A stretch of DNA of 64,000 nt from Pontibacter populi (GTDB lineage: Bacteria > Bacteroidota > Bacteroidia > Cytophagales > Hymenobacteraceae), in NCBI RefSeq assembly GCF_019336435.1, contig NZ_JAHWXQ010000002.1:1054001-1118000 (forward strand). Reading direction: 5' to 3'. Below are positions 17,607 through 28,483 of the stretch, piece after piece. The position numbers and the translations under genes were made by a program. Within the stretch, counting starts at the first letter, position 1, and every line of letters starts with the position of its first letter. The notes under the pieces are model-generated. The model saw only the letters and a list, made by a program, of their open reading frames with translations. It searched no databases and had not been told where the DNA came from.

Positions 17607-18668
17607 ATGAGTATGTCAGCTAAATCAGCAGAAAAAGCACCCGGCTACGTAACACTTACCATCAGCAGCATTAGCGAAGAAGTTGCAGGCGTCAAGGTCT
17701 TCACTTTTGATGAAACGATTCCTTATAAAGCAGGGCAATACCTTACGTTGCTGCACCATGGCCCACATGGCGACATCAGACGTTCTTACTCCATTACCTC
17801 ATCTCCGGTATTAGAGGAGCCGCTTGCCATTGGTGTAAAACGCATAGAGAACGGTTTTTATTCCCGTCAGTTGGTAGACCAAGCCCAGGTAGGTGATAAG
17901 CTCCTGACAAGCGGGGCCGGTGGGTTATTTACCTTACCTGATGATATCCTGAACTATAAGCAGATCTTCTTCCTGGCTGCGGGTAGCGGTATTACACCAA
18001 TCTATTCGTTGGTAAAAACTGCACTGCATGCTCACCCACATCTTTCTGTCGTATTATTCTACAGCAACAGATCTTCGCAACAAACTATATTTTTGCAGCC
18101 TCTCAGGGAGCTGGCTGCCACTTTTCCTGGCCGGTTATACATTGAGTTCATCTTCAGCAATACGCCGGACTTGGGCAAAGCCCGCCTGCATAAAGATTAC
18201 CTGAATAAGCTCCTGGACCAATTGGTAGTTGCTCCACCCCAGCACCTGTTATTTTACCTGTGCGGTCCGCTCAATTATATGCGCCTGAGCTCTTTTGCCT
18301 TGCGTCAGTATGGTTTTTCTGCAAACCAGATCCGGAAAGAAGTTTTTAATGTAGATAAAACACCTTTACCCAAACTTGTTCCGCCAGACACGCGGGCACA
18401 CCACGTTACACTACATGTTAAGGGCAAGACTGCCCACATAGAATGTAAATACCCAAACAACATCTTATCAGGTGCCCGGGAAGCCGGCATTGTATTGCCT
18501 TATAGTTGTGAAACCGGTAAGTGCGGCAGTTGCCTGGCCAGAATAATAAAAGGCAAGGTATGGATGGCTTATAACGAAGTGCTCACGGAACGTGACCTGC
18601 AAAAAGGGTTAACCCTAACCTGCGTCGGATATCCGGTAGATGGCGATGTAGAACTGGAAATACTATAG
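17607..18668 (+). CDS. Flavin reductase with C-terminal 2Fe-2S ferredoxin domain
   Basis: This 353-residue electron-transfer protein has an FAD-binding barrel with RRSYSITSSP (about 71-80), an NAD(P) domain with FLAAGSGITPIYSL (about 121-134) and YLCGPLNYM, and a C-terminal plant-type ferredoxin domain with PYSCETGKCGSCLARI plus a distal LTCVG, giving the four cysteine ligands. The architecture is that of PaaE, HmpX-like and hydroxylase reductases. No oxygenase lies nearby; the partner is unknown. The stop is CTA-TAG from the palindrome core. The next plus-strand gene is a rhodanese 118 bp on. Confidence 0.87.
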   Translation: MSMSAKSAEKAPGYVTLTISSISEEVAGVKVFTFDETIPYKAGQYLTLLHHGPHGDIRRSYSITSSPVLEEPLAIGVKRIENGFYSRQLVDQAQVGDKLLTSGAGGLFTLPDDILNYKQIFFLAAGSGITPIYSLVKTALHAHPHLSVVLFYSNRSSQQTIFLQPLRELAATFPGRLYIEFIFSNTPDLGKARLHKDYLNKLLDQLVVAPPQHLLFYLCGPLNYMRLSSFALRQYGFSANQIRKEVFNVDKTPLPKLVPPDTRAHHVTLHVKGKTAHIECKYPNNILSGAREAGIVLPYSCETGKCGSCLARIIKGKVWMAYNEVLTERDLQKGLTLTCVGYPVDGDVELEIL

Positions 18669-18786
18669 TTGGTACCATAAGTTTTAGTTTCCCGTTTAAT
18701 GAGCAGATGCTTACCCGGTTTGATCAACCGCTGAAGTAGTAGCATCTATTTACGCGCAAAACCTCAAACTATAACTCTGTAAAACT

Positions 18787-19167
18787 ATGGCAAAGTCTGC
18801 AACTGATTTAGTGAAAGAAGCTAAACAAAACATTGAAAACCTGACACCTGACCAGGTACACGAAGAATTAAAGAATGGCAATGCAACACTCATCGATATC
18901 CGAGAGAGTGAAGAACTGACCCAGAACGGTAAAATTGCAGGTTCAGTGCACTCACCGCGCGGCATGATCGAATTTCACGCAGATGAGACCTTGCCCTATC
19001 ATAAACCGGAATTTGACAAGAACAAGCGCCTGATCCTGCATTGCGCTTCTGGCGGTCGTTCTGCCTTGGCAACATCTACTTTAAAGCAAATGGGTTACAA
19101 AAACGTAGCCCACCTGGATGGCGGATATAAAGCCTGGAAAGAAGGCGGTTACCCTGTTACAGAATAA
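18787..19167 (+). CDS. Single-domain rhodanese
   Basis: This 126-residue cytoplasmic protein is a rhodanese-like sulfurtransferase. The N-terminal CH2A-type LIDIRESEEL, the SPRGMIEF segment and the active loop CASGGRS with Cys86 are present, followed by DGGYKAWKEGGYP, the family tail. It probably carries persulfide sulfur; the acceptor is not visible. The gene ends at a strong hairpin shared with the convergent atp operon. Confidence 0.9.
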   Translation: MAKSATDLVKEAKQNIENLTPDQVHEELKNGNATLIDIRESEELTQNGKIAGSVHSPRGMIEFHADETLPYHKPEFDKNKRLILHCASGGRSALATSTLKQMGYKNVAHLDGGYKAWKEGGYPVTE

Positions 19168-19239
19168 ATATGGCCTTTGTTTGGTTAGCTATAGTTTGGC
19201 ATCTAGTAAACTGTAGCTAACCAACAATCTTTAAAACAA

Positions 19240-19276
19240 AAAACGCCTTCTGCTCATTAAGAACAGAAGGCGTTTT
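19240..19276. terminator. Bidirectional terminator between rhodanese and atpC
   Basis: AAAACGCCTTCTG (19240-19252) pairs perfectly with CAGAAGGCGTTTT (19264-19276) across an 11-base loop, with A- and T-runs on both sides. Confidence 0.88.
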
Positions 19277-19296
19277 GCTATTGTAAATAGATATCG

Positions 19297-19542
19297 TTAC
19301 TCGATCACAGATTCGGCAAGTACAATGATCTTATTGTTCAGTACTTCTACCACACCGCCATCCACGGTAAAGAACTCCTGTCCTTTTTTGGTAGTTACCC
19401 GGATTCTGCCTCTTTCCATGGTGCTGATAAGGGGAGCGTGCAGGTTCAGAACTTCGAAAGAGCCATTAGCTCCCGGAAATTGGGCTGCATCTACCTCACC
19501 GGCAAAAACCTTTTTATCTGGTGTGATTATCTCTAAATACAT
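19297..19542 (-). CDS. atpC: ATP synthase epsilon subunit
   Basis: This 81-residue protein is the N-terminal beta-sandwich of the F1 epsilon subunit, which links the rotor and beta subunits. MYLEIITPDKKVFAGEVDA and the FEVLNLHAPLISTME segment are typical. It lacks the C-terminal helical hairpin of longer epsilon subunits, the usual short form in Bacteroidota. It follows atpD by 96 bp on the same strand, with an inverted repeat between them; the rest of the ATP synthase genes are elsewhere. Confidence 0.95.
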   Translation of the reverse strand: MYLEIITPDKKVFAGEVDAAQFPGANGSFEVLNLHAPLISTMERGRIRVTTKKGQEFFTVDGGVVEVLNNKIIVLAESVIE

Positions 19543-19549
19543 TTTTTTT

Positions 19550-19629
19550 AGTTAAGAGTTTAGAGTTAAAAGTTTAAAGTCAAAATTAGGGTTTACCCAC
19601 TCTTAACTATAAACTCTTAACTCTTAACT
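19550..19629. repeat. 18-bp AT-rich inverted repeat between atpD and atpC
   Basis: AGTTAAGAGTTTAGAGTT (19550-19567) is matched, with one mismatch, by the reverse complement at 19612-19629, leaving a loop of 44 bases. It lies entirely within the atpD-atpC spacer. The words are of the AACTTTCT/AACTCTTA family found before lptG. Confidence 0.7.
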
Positions 19630-19638
19630 AATTCAAAC

Positions 19639-21165
<1,527 letters not shown>

Positions 21166-21277
21166 CTATTAAAACGGAGCTATTTCAGGGTGCAAAACTA
21201 ATGCATAAATCTCTTAAAACCATATAACACACCAAAAACTTTTAACTAATTCAGTATCAAACTATAGTTAAAACAAA

Positions 21278-21321
21278 ACACAGCTCCCCGGCAACCTCCT
21301 TTTGGTACCGGGGAGCTGTGT
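21278..21321 (-). terminator. Terminator of the 21341-21841 gene
   Basis: ACACAGCTCCCCGG (21278-21291) pairs perfectly with CCGGGGAGCTGTGT (21308-21321). An exact AACTATAGTT (21260-21269) stands next to it on the downstream side. Confidence 0.8.
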
Positions 21322-21340
21322 AAAAAATGGTCTGGTTCTG

Positions 21341-21841
21341 TTACTGATCGATGCGTAGCACCCATTTGCCGGGATCATTAATCACAAACCGAACTTCGCG
21401 GTCGTACACAACAGAGCCCATCTTATTAACTGATCTGTATTTTATGTAGCCTTCAAAAGGGAGTGAATAGTTATCGAATCCCTGGAAGTTACTTAAAGCT
21501 GTATTGCTACCGCTGCTGCCGAGCATCTGCAAATCTTCGAGGTTGCGCACCGGCATGCCTCCATCCATCACAACAACTTCTATATGGTTTCCCTCCACCC
21601 CTTTTTTGGTTAGCATTACGCGTTGCACATTGCGCTTCAGTAATACTTTCGAGGATTTGGTCTCTACTTTTTTCGCAGGTTTCTTTTTCTTCTTTTCTGA
21701 TTTAGAGGCATGCAGCAGTGTATCCTGTGCCTGTACAGAAAGCCCGCCATCAGATGCAGCTTGAGCACTGTAGTTTATAGTTGCCGAACCTGCTCCTGCA
21801 CCAAACAGCAGCAAAAAAGAGAGGATGTAGATAAAGCTCAT
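21341..21841 (-). CDS. Exported protein of unknown function
   Basis: This 166-residue protein has an N-terminal signal sequence (FIYILSFLLLFGAGAGSA, residues 3-20), a lysine-rich linker at about 49-68 (KSEKKKKKPAKKVE) and a beta-rich C-terminal half of about 90 residues (VQRVMLTKKG to WVLRIDQ) suggestive of a small periplasmic domain. I do not recognise the family. It has its own terminator and sits alone; the next gene on the strand is 82 bp upstream. Confidence 0.7.
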   Translation of the reverse strand: MSFIYILSFLLLFGAGAGSATINYSAQAASDGGLSVQAQDTLLHASKSEKKKKKPAKKVETKSSKVLLKRNVQRVMLTKKGVEGNHIEVVVMDGGMPVRNLEDLQMLGSSGSNTALSNFQGFDNYSLPFEGYIKYRSVNKMGSVVYDREVRFVINDPGKWVLRIDQ

Positions 21842-21922
21842 AATGGTAGAATTTGCTTTGGAAATTTATAACTATAAATATAAAATTTCTATGTGCAATT
21901 ACCAATAGTTTTGCTTCATTTC

Positions 21923-22153
21923 TTAAAGCTGCTTTAAAAGCTCAATCTGGTCGTCGTTAAGCAGGATGTACCTGTTGTTAAACGGGTTGGCATAAAACTT
22001 CTCAGCTATCACATACTCACCTGACTTAAGCTTATGTATATTATAGCTAAACAGGCTGTTAGAGCGCTCTATAACCAATTCTGTTGTATTAAGATCCAGT
22101 TCACGGCCACAGGTAGTCGTGATAAGCTCGCGGTTAGATGTTGTAGTTGGCAT
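21923..22153 (-). CDS. Small hypothetical protein
   Basis: The reading frame gives a 76-residue protein from the ATG at 22153; a longer start at 22210 adds a Ser/Thr/Pro stretch and is less likely. The sequence is mixed alpha/beta with a single Cys (TTCGREL) and a C-terminal DDQIELLKQL helix. I have no family for it. The coding evidence is moderate: good composition, a position between two same-strand and divergent genes, and no overlap with other genes. Confidence 0.55.
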   Translation of the reverse strand: MPTTTSNRELITTTCGRELDLNTTELVIERSNSLFSYNIHKLKSGEYVIAEKFYANPFNNRYILLNDDQIELLKQL

Positions 22154-22368
22154 AATGATAAAAGGATAAGGGAGTTCCTTCTTTACGGAACTGCTAGCAG
22201 TTGGTGACACTTAAATTAAATTAATCCGGATTTTTTTGACGTCAACTATAGTTCAGCCCCGAACCAGCTATAGTTCATAAAGGGCAAACTATAAAATACT
22301 TGAATCTGCTGTGCTCTTAAAGTATAAGTTCCTACTTTTGCTATTCCGTTACTAAAGCCAGACAAAAC

Positions 22369-24585
22369 GTGGAAAATCAACTGACAACAGTAGAAACTGC
22401 CCAGAAGCTTGGTCTTCTGGAGGAAGAATTTGAAAAGATAAAACAGATTCTGGGACGCACGCCCAATTTTACCGAGTTAAGTATCTTCTCCGTAATGTGG
22501 TCGGAGCACTGCTCTTACAAGAACTCAATCGTTTGGCTGAAAACCCTGCCAAAAGACTCACCACGCATGCTGGCCAAAGCCGGCGAAGAAAATGCAGGCC
22601 TTGTTGATATCGGCGACGGGTATGCCTGCAGCTTCAAGATCGAATCACATAACCACCCATCTGCCATCGAACCTTACCAGGGTGCCGCAACCGGTGTGGG
22701 TGGTATCAACAGAGATATTTTTACAATGGGTGCCCGCCCTATCGCGCAGCTTAACTCGCTTCGCTTCGGCAACCCAAGATCAGAGAAAACGCAGCGTTTG
22801 TTACGTGGTGTAGTAAAAGGCATCGGCGATTATGGCAATGCTTTTGGTATTCCTACGGTAGGCGGTGAGCTTTTCTTTGATGAGTGCTACAACATAAACC
22901 CACTTGTAAATGCCTTCTCGGCAGGTATCGTTAAAGTAGGCGAAACCGCTTCGGCAACCTCTTACGGCGTAGGCAACCCGGTATTTATAGTCGGCTCGGC
23001 CACAGGTAAAGATGGTATACATGGTGCAGCCTTCGCATCAAAAGATATTACCGAAGATTCTGCCAAAGACCTCCCATCAGTTCAGGTTGGTGACCCGTTC
23101 CAGGAGAAACTATTATTGGAAGCTACGCTGGAGATCATTCAGTCGGGCCACGTAATTGGTATGCAAGATATGGGGGCAGCCGGCATAACCTGTTCTACTT
23201 CTGAGATGAGCGCTAAAGGCGAGCATGGCATGGATATCTGGTTAGATAAGGTGCCAACCCGCCAGGCTAACATGGTTCCGTTCGAGATTCTGCTTTCGGA
23301 GAGCCAGGAGCGCATGCTTATAGTTATGAAAAAAGGCTATGAGCAAACTATAAAAGATATCTGCGATAAGTGGGATCTGTACTGCGAGCAGATAGGTGTT
23401 GTTACCGAAGGCGGTCAGCTGCGCTATTACCAGAACGGTAAATTAGTAGCCGAAGTGCCTGCTAACGACCTTGTGTTAGGTGGTGGCGCTCCGGTTTATC
23501 ATAGAGAATATAGAGAGCCAGCTTATTTTGCTGAATCCAAGAAGTTCAACATCGACCAGGTAGCAGAGCCAGAGGATTACCAGGCTGTAGCCGAGTTTTT
23601 AGCTACGCACCCGAACATCGCGTCCAAGCGCTGGGTTTACCGCCAGTACGATTCTATGGTTGGTACGGCAACTGTTACAACCAATGCTCCATCGGATGCA
23701 GCTATAGTTAAAGTAAAAGGTACGGATAAATCGATTGCGGTAACCGTAGATTGCAACAGCCGCTACGTGTATGCCGACCCGGAGAAAGGAACAGCCATTG
23801 CGGTAGCCGAAGCTGCCCGTAACATAGTTTGCTCTGGCGCTGAGCCGGTAGCTATTACCAACTGCCTTAACTTTGGCAACCCTTACGTACCGGAAGTTTA
23901 CTGGCACTTTGTAGGCGCTATTAAAGGTATGGGCAAAGCCTGTACTGCTCTTGGTACGCCGGTAACGGGTGGTAACGTAAGTTTCTACAACCAGTCATCT
24001 GACGAAGGCCCTGTGTTCCCGACGCCAACTATAGGCATGCTGGGCATACTGGAAGATAAGAACAACAAAATGACGCTGGCTTTCCAGAATGCCGGTGACA
24101 TTATATATATGATAGGCGATGCGCAGAACGACATCGCTTCTTCGGAGTACCTGTATTCGTACCACAACGTTAAGTTATCGCCTGCTCCTTATTTTGAAAT
24201 GGATGCGGAACTGAAGCTACAGGAAACTATAAAAGAGGTGATCGAGCAAAAGCTTATTAAGTCGGCGCACGATGTGGCAGATGGTGGTTTATACATCACC
24301 TTATTGGAGTCTGCAATGCCGAATGAACTGGGCTTTGATATCGAAACAGATAAAAATTTCAGAAAAGATGCATTTTTATTTGGCGAGAGTCAGAGCCGCG
24401 TTGTTGTTTCTGTTTCGCCGGAACAGCAGGTTGCTTTTGAGCAGATGCTGAAAAATAAAGGCATGAATGTCACGGAATTAGGTGTTGTAACAGCCCACGA
24501 CTGCCACATTGATGGTAAGCTTTACCATGGAATTACGGTGGCCAAAAAGCACTACGAAACAGCGCTGGAGCAGATTTTAGACTAA
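22369..24585 (+). CDS. purL: Phosphoribosylformylglycinamidine synthase subunit PurL
   Basis: This 738-residue protein is the small, PurS/PurQ-dependent form of FGAM synthase, which converts FGAR to FGAM in purine synthesis using ammonia from PurQ. The catalytic-His region [13 protein letters not shown], the ATP segment [27 protein letters not shown] and the C-terminal repeated half (DVADGGLYI) are present. Start codon is GTG at 22369 with no ATG giving the conserved N-terminus; a TACTTTTG -7 box stands at 22333-22340. The gene carries two CTATAG cores. purS and purQ are not in the window. Confidence 0.96.
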   Translation: MENQLTTVETAQKLGLLEEEFEKIKQILGRTPNFTELSIFSVMWSEHCSYKNSIVWLKTLPKDSPRMLAKAGEENAGLVDIGDGYACSFKIESHNHPSAIEPYQGAATGVGGINRDIFTMGARPIAQLNSLRFGNPRSEKTQRLLRGVVKGIGDYGNAFGIPTVGGELFFDECYNINPLVNAFSAGIVKVGETASATSYGVGNPVFIVGSATGKDGIHGAAFASKDITEDSAKDLPSVQVGDPFQEKLLLEATLEIIQSGHVIGMQDMGAAGITCSTSEMSAKGEHGMDIWLDKVPTRQANMVPFEILLSESQERMLIVMKKGYEQTIKDICDKWDLYCEQIGVVTEGGQLRYYQNGKLVAEVPANDLVLGGGAPVYHREYREPAYFAESKKFNIDQVAEPEDYQAVAEFLATHPNIASKRWVYRQYDSMVGTATVTTNAPSDAAIVKVKGTDKSIAVTVDCNSRYVYADPEKGTAIAVAEAARNIVCSGAEPVAITNCLNFGNPYVPEVYWHFVGAIKGMGKACTALGTPVTGGNVSFYNQSSDEGPVFPTPTIGMLGILEDKNNKMTLAFQNAGDIIYMIGDAQNDIASSEYLYSYHNVKLSPAPYFEMDAELKLQETIKEVIEQKLIKSAHDVADGGLYITLLESAMPNELGFDIETDKNFRKDAFLFGESQSRVVVSVSPEQQVAFEQMLKNKGMNVTELGVVTAHDCHIDGKLYHGITVAKKHYETALEQILD

Positions 24586-24612
24586 AATTTTAGATTTTTT
24601 TTGAAGCAAATG

Positions 24613-24643
24613 TTTGCAGTTTAAAATCGTCTGTCTATCTTTG
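24613..24643 (+). promoter_or_regulatory. Promoter of tRNA-Gln
   Basis: TTTG (24613-24616), a 19-base spacer and TATCTTTG (24636-24643) match the Bacteroidota housekeeping consensus exactly. The tRNA begins 50 bp downstream, leaving a short 5' leader. Confidence 0.8.
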
Positions 24644-24692
24644 CATCACTGAACGACGAAGGGGCTTCCACCCTGAAATCTAGTAGGTACTC

Positions 24693-24765
24693 TGTCCGAT
24701 GGTGTAACTGGCAACACGTCTGATTTTGGTTCAGAAGAGTCCAGGTTCGAAACCTGGTCGGACAA
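24693..24765 (+). tRNA. tRNA-Gln (anticodon TTG)
   Basis: A 7-bp acceptor stem (TGTCCGA with TCGGACA at 24758-24764), an anticodon stem TCTGA/TCAGA (24719-24723, 24731-24735) around the loop TTTTGGT, and a T arm CCAGGTTCGAAACCTGG are all present. The loop places TTG at the anticodon (24726-24728), reading CAA (and CAG by wobble). CCA is not encoded. A terminator follows after 4 bp. Confidence 0.95.
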
Positions 24766-24768
24766 CTT

Positions 24769-24802
24769 AAAAAGCCCTTAGATCTGATCTAAGGGCTTTT
24801 TT
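24769..24802 (+). terminator. Terminator of tRNA-Gln
   Basis: AAAAAGCCCTTAGATC (24769-24784) pairs with GATCTAAGGGCTTTTTT (24786-24802) with a 1-2 base loop. Confidence 0.88.
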
Positions 24803-24921
24803 GTTTTAAGCTGCTTTTGCTTCCTTCACCTATACCAATCTTTGCTTAAAGAAAGTGCCGTACTTCGCAACTGAATTTTGTCGCAAAGCACGGCGCTTCT
24901 TAGAAATTGAGTAATTCTTTT

Positions 24922-26196
24922 TTAAAACAAACTATAGCCTAACATTAAAGATACCGAGTTAACAAATTTAATTTCCCAATAATCCGCGGCAACAGCAGTT
25001 TTATTGAGATGGTAATCGGCTTCTAAACTAAATTTTTTGTACTTATATCCTACCCCCAAAATGGCGCTCGGTATCTGAAAATGTTTTTCCTTCCGAAAGT
25101 CAAGCCCTTGCCCCATGTTAAATCCTAGCGTACCATCATAGGTATTTGAATTGTTAAGCAGGAAATTAAACACACCTGCAGCATGAATAGTTACACTCGA
25201 GTTCTCTGTTGAGATAGCAGCATATTTTATACCTAAAGGTATTGCTATGTGATCGTAATCTACACTGAGTGTCCCTTTGCTTATGAATTCGTATCCACCT
25301 TGAAGCCGCATAGTATAACTAAAGTCAGATTTATATTTGAATTGCTGAAATGTAGGTTCAATAAAAGCGTACCATTTCCCATTATTAAAAGTGAAGTTAT
25401 ATTCTGCTTCTAAACTAACTAATGGCGACACAGTCATATCATGCGTGTAACTCTTATATATTTTACCACCGGTAGTATGCACCTTTTGAGTTGTTTCCAG
25501 CGCTGAAATGTTTGCACCTCCTGTTACGGCAAGCCCGAAATTGCCTTTCTTTTTCCGTGAAGTGTAATCAGTATAGTTACCTCCCGAACATTCATTAAAT
25601 TTATTAAATAGGCTTACAAGGTGTTTTTGCTGATAATATAAGTCATCAAAATCATTCCCTGAAATAGATGCACAAGTAAGATAGTAGCGCAGCTGATGCT
25701 TATAGCTTTCGTTTTCTCCTAGCTGACCTGCATTGCTATATCTTTTATAAACAAGTTGCTTCACTTCAGAGTCATCCATTTTAAAGAAATTCCTGTTTAA
25801 GCCACCTCTCTCGAAGTAAGTATACAGTGTTGCCCTACCTTCTACTAACACCCGCAGAAAAAGTGTTTCCTCTTTAAAATCCGGCTCTCGCGAAGAACTA
25901 AGGTTATCTACATCATTGCTTGATCTGTCAATGTTAACTGTAAAGCGCTGATATTTATGAATAGTATTAAAAATTTCGAATTCCTTTATTTGAGATAATC
26001 CACCTATTTCAATAGCACCATCTGTTGTCAGTTTATATTCTATCTGGAAAGGATTTACCTTTCTATCGTAATTCCTTATCAAACAATCGGTACGCTTACC
26101 TTCATTGTCAATAAAATAGCCCATTTCGAAATTTCCCTGAGCTGAAACGCTAAAAGTAAAGCTCCAAAAGAGTAAAATAAGTAATGTTTTGTTCAT
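24922..26196 (-). CDS. Secreted outer-membrane beta-barrel protein of unknown function
   Basis: This 424-residue protein has a signal peptide (MNKTLLILLFWSFTFSVSAQ, cleavage after SAQ or at A19) and two parts: an N-terminal region of about 190 residues with YKLTTDGAIEIGGLSQIKEF, which looks like a small beta domain, then from about 200 a run of alternating polar/aromatic strands ending in the C-terminal phenylalanine that outer-membrane barrels need for assembly. The barrel resembles porin-like PorT-family proteins, but I have no orthologue. It is transcribed opposite to prs from a 320-bp AT-rich gap. Confidence 0.7.
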   Translation of the reverse strand: MNKTLLILLFWSFTFSVSAQGNFEMGYFIDNEGKRTDCLIRNYDRKVNPFQIEYKLTTDGAIEIGGLSQIKEFEIFNTIHKYQRFTVNIDRSSNDVDNLSSSREPDFKEETLFLRVLVEGRATLYTYFERGGLNRNFFKMDDSEVKQLVYKRYSNAGQLGENESYKHQLRYYLTCASISGNDFDDLYYQQKHLVSLFNKFNECSGGNYTDYTSRKKKGNFGLAVTGGANISALETTQKVHTTGGKIYKSYTHDMTVSPLVSLEAEYNFTFNNGKWYAFIEPTFQQFKYKSDFSYTMRLQGGYEFISKGTLSVDYDHIAIPLGIKYAAISTENSSVTIHAAGVFNFLLNNSNTYDGTLGFNMGQGLDFRKEKHFQIPSAILGVGYKYKKFSLEADYHLNKTAVAADYWEIKFVNSVSLMLGYSLF

Positions 26197-26516
26197 CCTG
26201 ATAAGATCATTAATTTGATTTATGCGAATCCGATTAGAGTTTTAAGTGCTTGTTTCACCACACAAACTTGTTTCTAAAATCATTAGAATCTGAGACAAGT
26301 GATAGTTAGGGAGAAGCCTGTAATATACAATATAGAAGTATAACTATTATTAAATAAATATATTAAGTTAATGAATATCCATTTACATACCATTGTTAAT
26401 GAGAGCATTTATTGATATTTAATCTATAAAAATACTCCTTAGCTATACAAGTTATTTCGTAGCTTTGCAGGCATAATAAACTTAACCTAACCCCTTCATT
26501 TAGCATTAAGAAAACT
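26197..26516. promoter_or_regulatory. 320-bp AT-rich intergenic region between divergent genes
   Basis: It contains no gene. A TAGCTTTG (26460-26467) is the likely -7 box for prs, whose start is 50 bp on. The centre (26330-26450) is about 80% A+T and lacks the repeat families. Confidence 0.45.
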
Positions 26517-27446
26517 ATGCCCCTGGTAAAGATCTTCTCCGGTTCCGCCTCCCGCTACTTAGCTGAAAAAATTGCTGCCGCTTACGGCACGCATTTAGGC
26601 GACTTAACCATTTCCCGTTTCAGTGATGGCGAAATTGGTGTACACTACAACGAGTCTGTGCGCGGTGCCGAAGTATTTATAGTGCTTTCTACTTTTCCGC
26701 CTGCCGATAACCTGATGGAACTGATGTTGCTGGTAGACGCTGCCAAGCGCGCATCGGCTCATAAGGTGATTGTGGTTATGCCTTACTATGGCTATGCCCG
26801 CCAGGACAGAAAAGACAAGCCTCGCGTTTCGATCGGTGCCAAAGTGCTGGCAAATGCCGTGCAGGCTTGTGGCGCTGACCGCCTGATGACCTGCGACCTG
26901 CATGCAGGCCAGATCCAGGGTTTCTTTGATATCCCGGTTGATCATCTGGATGGATCGGCCATATTTGTGCCTTACCTGCGCAGCCTGAACCTGGGTTCAA
27001 GCCTTATTTTCGCTTCTCCTGACGTAGGCGGTGTGGTAAGAACAAGAGCGTTTGCTAAGAACTTCGGAGCAGAAATGGTTGTGTGCGATAAACACAGGGT
27101 TCGCGCAAACGAGATTGCCTCGATGCAGGTGATTGGTAATGTGGAAGGCCTGGATGTGGTATTGGTAGATGACATGGTTGACACTGCCGGAACTATAACC
27201 AAAGCAGCTGAGCTCCTGAAAGAAAAAGGTGCTAAGTCAGTTCGTGCCATTGCTACACACCCTGTACTTTCTGGCCCGGCTTATGAGCGTATCGAAAATT
27301 CTGTACTGGAAGAACTGGTAGTTTCTGATACCATTCCGTTAAAGCAGGAGTCTTCTAAAATAAAAGTGCTTACGTTCTCTGAGCTGTTTGCACGTGCCAT
27401 CAACAACGTAGTAACGCACGAGTCTATCAGCTCGCTGTTTATATAA
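26517..27446 (+). CDS. prs: Ribose-phosphate pyrophosphokinase
   Basis: Prs makes phosphoribosyl pyrophosphate from ribose-5-phosphate and ATP, feeding purine, pyrimidine, His and Trp synthesis. The 309-residue protein has FSGSASRYLAEKIA, RFSDGE, the PYYGYARQDRK segment, the CDLHAGQIQGFF motif and the PRPP-binding VVLVDDMVDTAGTIT. It is monocistronic, with a long terminator behind it. No CTATAG core is present. Confidence 0.97.
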   Translation: MPLVKIFSGSASRYLAEKIAAAYGTHLGDLTISRFSDGEIGVHYNESVRGAEVFIVLSTFPPADNLMELMLLVDAAKRASAHKVIVVMPYYGYARQDRKDKPRVSIGAKVLANAVQACGADRLMTCDLHAGQIQGFFDIPVDHLDGSAIFVPYLRSLNLGSSLIFASPDVGGVVRTRAFAKNFGAEMVVCDKHRVRANEIASMQVIGNVEGLDVVLVDDMVDTAGTITKAAELLKEKGAKSVRAIATHPVLSGPAYERIENSVLEELVVSDTIPLKQESSKIKVLTFSELFARAINNVVTHESISSLFI

Positions 27447-27458
27447 TCTTACATTGTT

Positions 27459-27521
27459 AAAAGGCCAAATGGCTGAATTGTTGAATCTCATTTTCAACGG
27501 TTCAGCCATTTGGCCTTTTTA
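27459..27521 (+). terminator. Long terminator hairpin of prs
   Basis: A 19-bp perfect stem (AAAAGGCCAAATGGCTGAA at 27459-27477 with its complement at 27501-27519) encloses a GTTGAA/TTCAAC inner stem. The loop uses the AATTGTTGAAT words found in neighbouring AT-rich repeats. Confidence 0.88.
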
Positions 27522-27679
27522 GCTTTTATGAGTGCAAATAAAAGATAGCCTGCGAAACGGTTTATGAATTTGATTTATAGTTGGTTAGACGTTTAGAGAA
27601 AAAACAATCAACATTTTAACAATCAGCAATTAAAAACCCCTACCTTTGTGGCTCGAAAAATTTTAACAAATTCATTTTT

Positions 27680-28270
27680 ATGAAAACTTTAGAGATTATA
27701 GGGTTTAAAAGAGCAAATCTCGGCAAATCGCAGACGAAAGAGCTGCGTAACGAGTCTTATGTACCAGGTGTATTATATGGCGGCGCTGAGCAAGTACATT
27801 TCTACGCACCAGCTATCCTGTTCAGAGACTTAGTTTATTCTCCGGAAGTATACGAAGTAGACCTGAATATTGAAGGCACACACTACAGAGCTGTGATGCA
27901 GGACGTACAGTTCCACCCGGTTAACGAAATGCTTTTACACGTTGACTTTCTTGAGCTTCAGGAAGACAAGCCTGTGAAAATGGAAATTCCGGTTAAAATG
28001 GTAGGTACATCTCCAGGTGTAATCGTTGGTGGTAAGCTGGTAACTAAGCTGCGTAAGCTTAAAGTTAAGGCTCTTCCTGCTAACCTTCCGGATTATATCG
28101 AAGTTGATATCTCTGACCTTGAATTAGGTAAGTCTATCAAAGTTGGTAAGATCAACACTGGTGGTAACTTCGAAATTCTTACTAACGCGTTAGCTCCGGT
28201 TGCAACAGTAACTATTCCACGTGCGCTTAAGAGTGCTCAGATGGAAGAAGCTCGCGGTGGCAAAAAATAA
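27680..28270 (+). CDS. rplY: 50S ribosomal protein L25/general stress protein Ctc
   Basis: This 196-residue protein is the long (two-domain) L25, which binds 5S rRNA. The N-terminal L25 domain includes NESYVPGVLYGG, and the C-terminal TL5 domain begins near 95 at KPVKMEIPVKMVGTSPGVI. A TACCTTTG -7 box is at 27641-27648. It has its own terminator. No CTATAG motif occurs in it. Confidence 0.96.
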   Translation: MKTLEIIGFKRANLGKSQTKELRNESYVPGVLYGGAEQVHFYAPAILFRDLVYSPEVYEVDLNIEGTHYRAVMQDVQFHPVNEMLLHVDFLELQEDKPVKMEIPVKMVGTSPGVIVGGKLVTKLRKLKVKALPANLPDYIEVDISDLELGKSIKVGKINTGGNFEILTNALAPVATVTIPRALKSAQMEEARGGKK

Positions 28271-28294
28271 GCAGCAAACGCTACTTTATAGTAC

Positions 28295-28331
28295 AAGATC
28301 CTGTTCCGCTGCAAGCGGGGCAGGATTTTTT
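28295..28331 (+). terminator. Terminator of rplY
   Basis: GATCCTGTTCCGC pairs with GCGGGGCAGGATT allowing two G-U pairs, and is followed by T-rich sequence. Confidence 0.75.
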
Positions 28332-28352
28332 GTTTCTGCTTAAAGGTTATTT

Positions 28353-28479
28353 TTAATTGCTGATTGTTGAATTGTTAATTGTTAAACTATAGTTTGCTGT
28401 AGCAAAACTATAGGCACAGACAGTCGCAATTTTGATAATAATCCATTAAACAATCAACAATTCAACAATCAGCAATTAA
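28353..28479. repeat. 127-bp nested inverted repeat before pth
   Basis: The 33-base left arm 28353-28385 is almost perfectly mirrored by 28446-28479, with one mismatch and one single-base indel; both arms consist of AACAATT-type words. Inside the loop, CTATAGTTTGC (28388-28398) and GCAAAACTATAG (28403-28414) can form a second stem, with an exact AACTATAGTT at 28385-28394. The outer arm ends 4 bp before the GTG start of pth. Confidence 0.8.
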
Positions 28480-28483
28480 CTTC

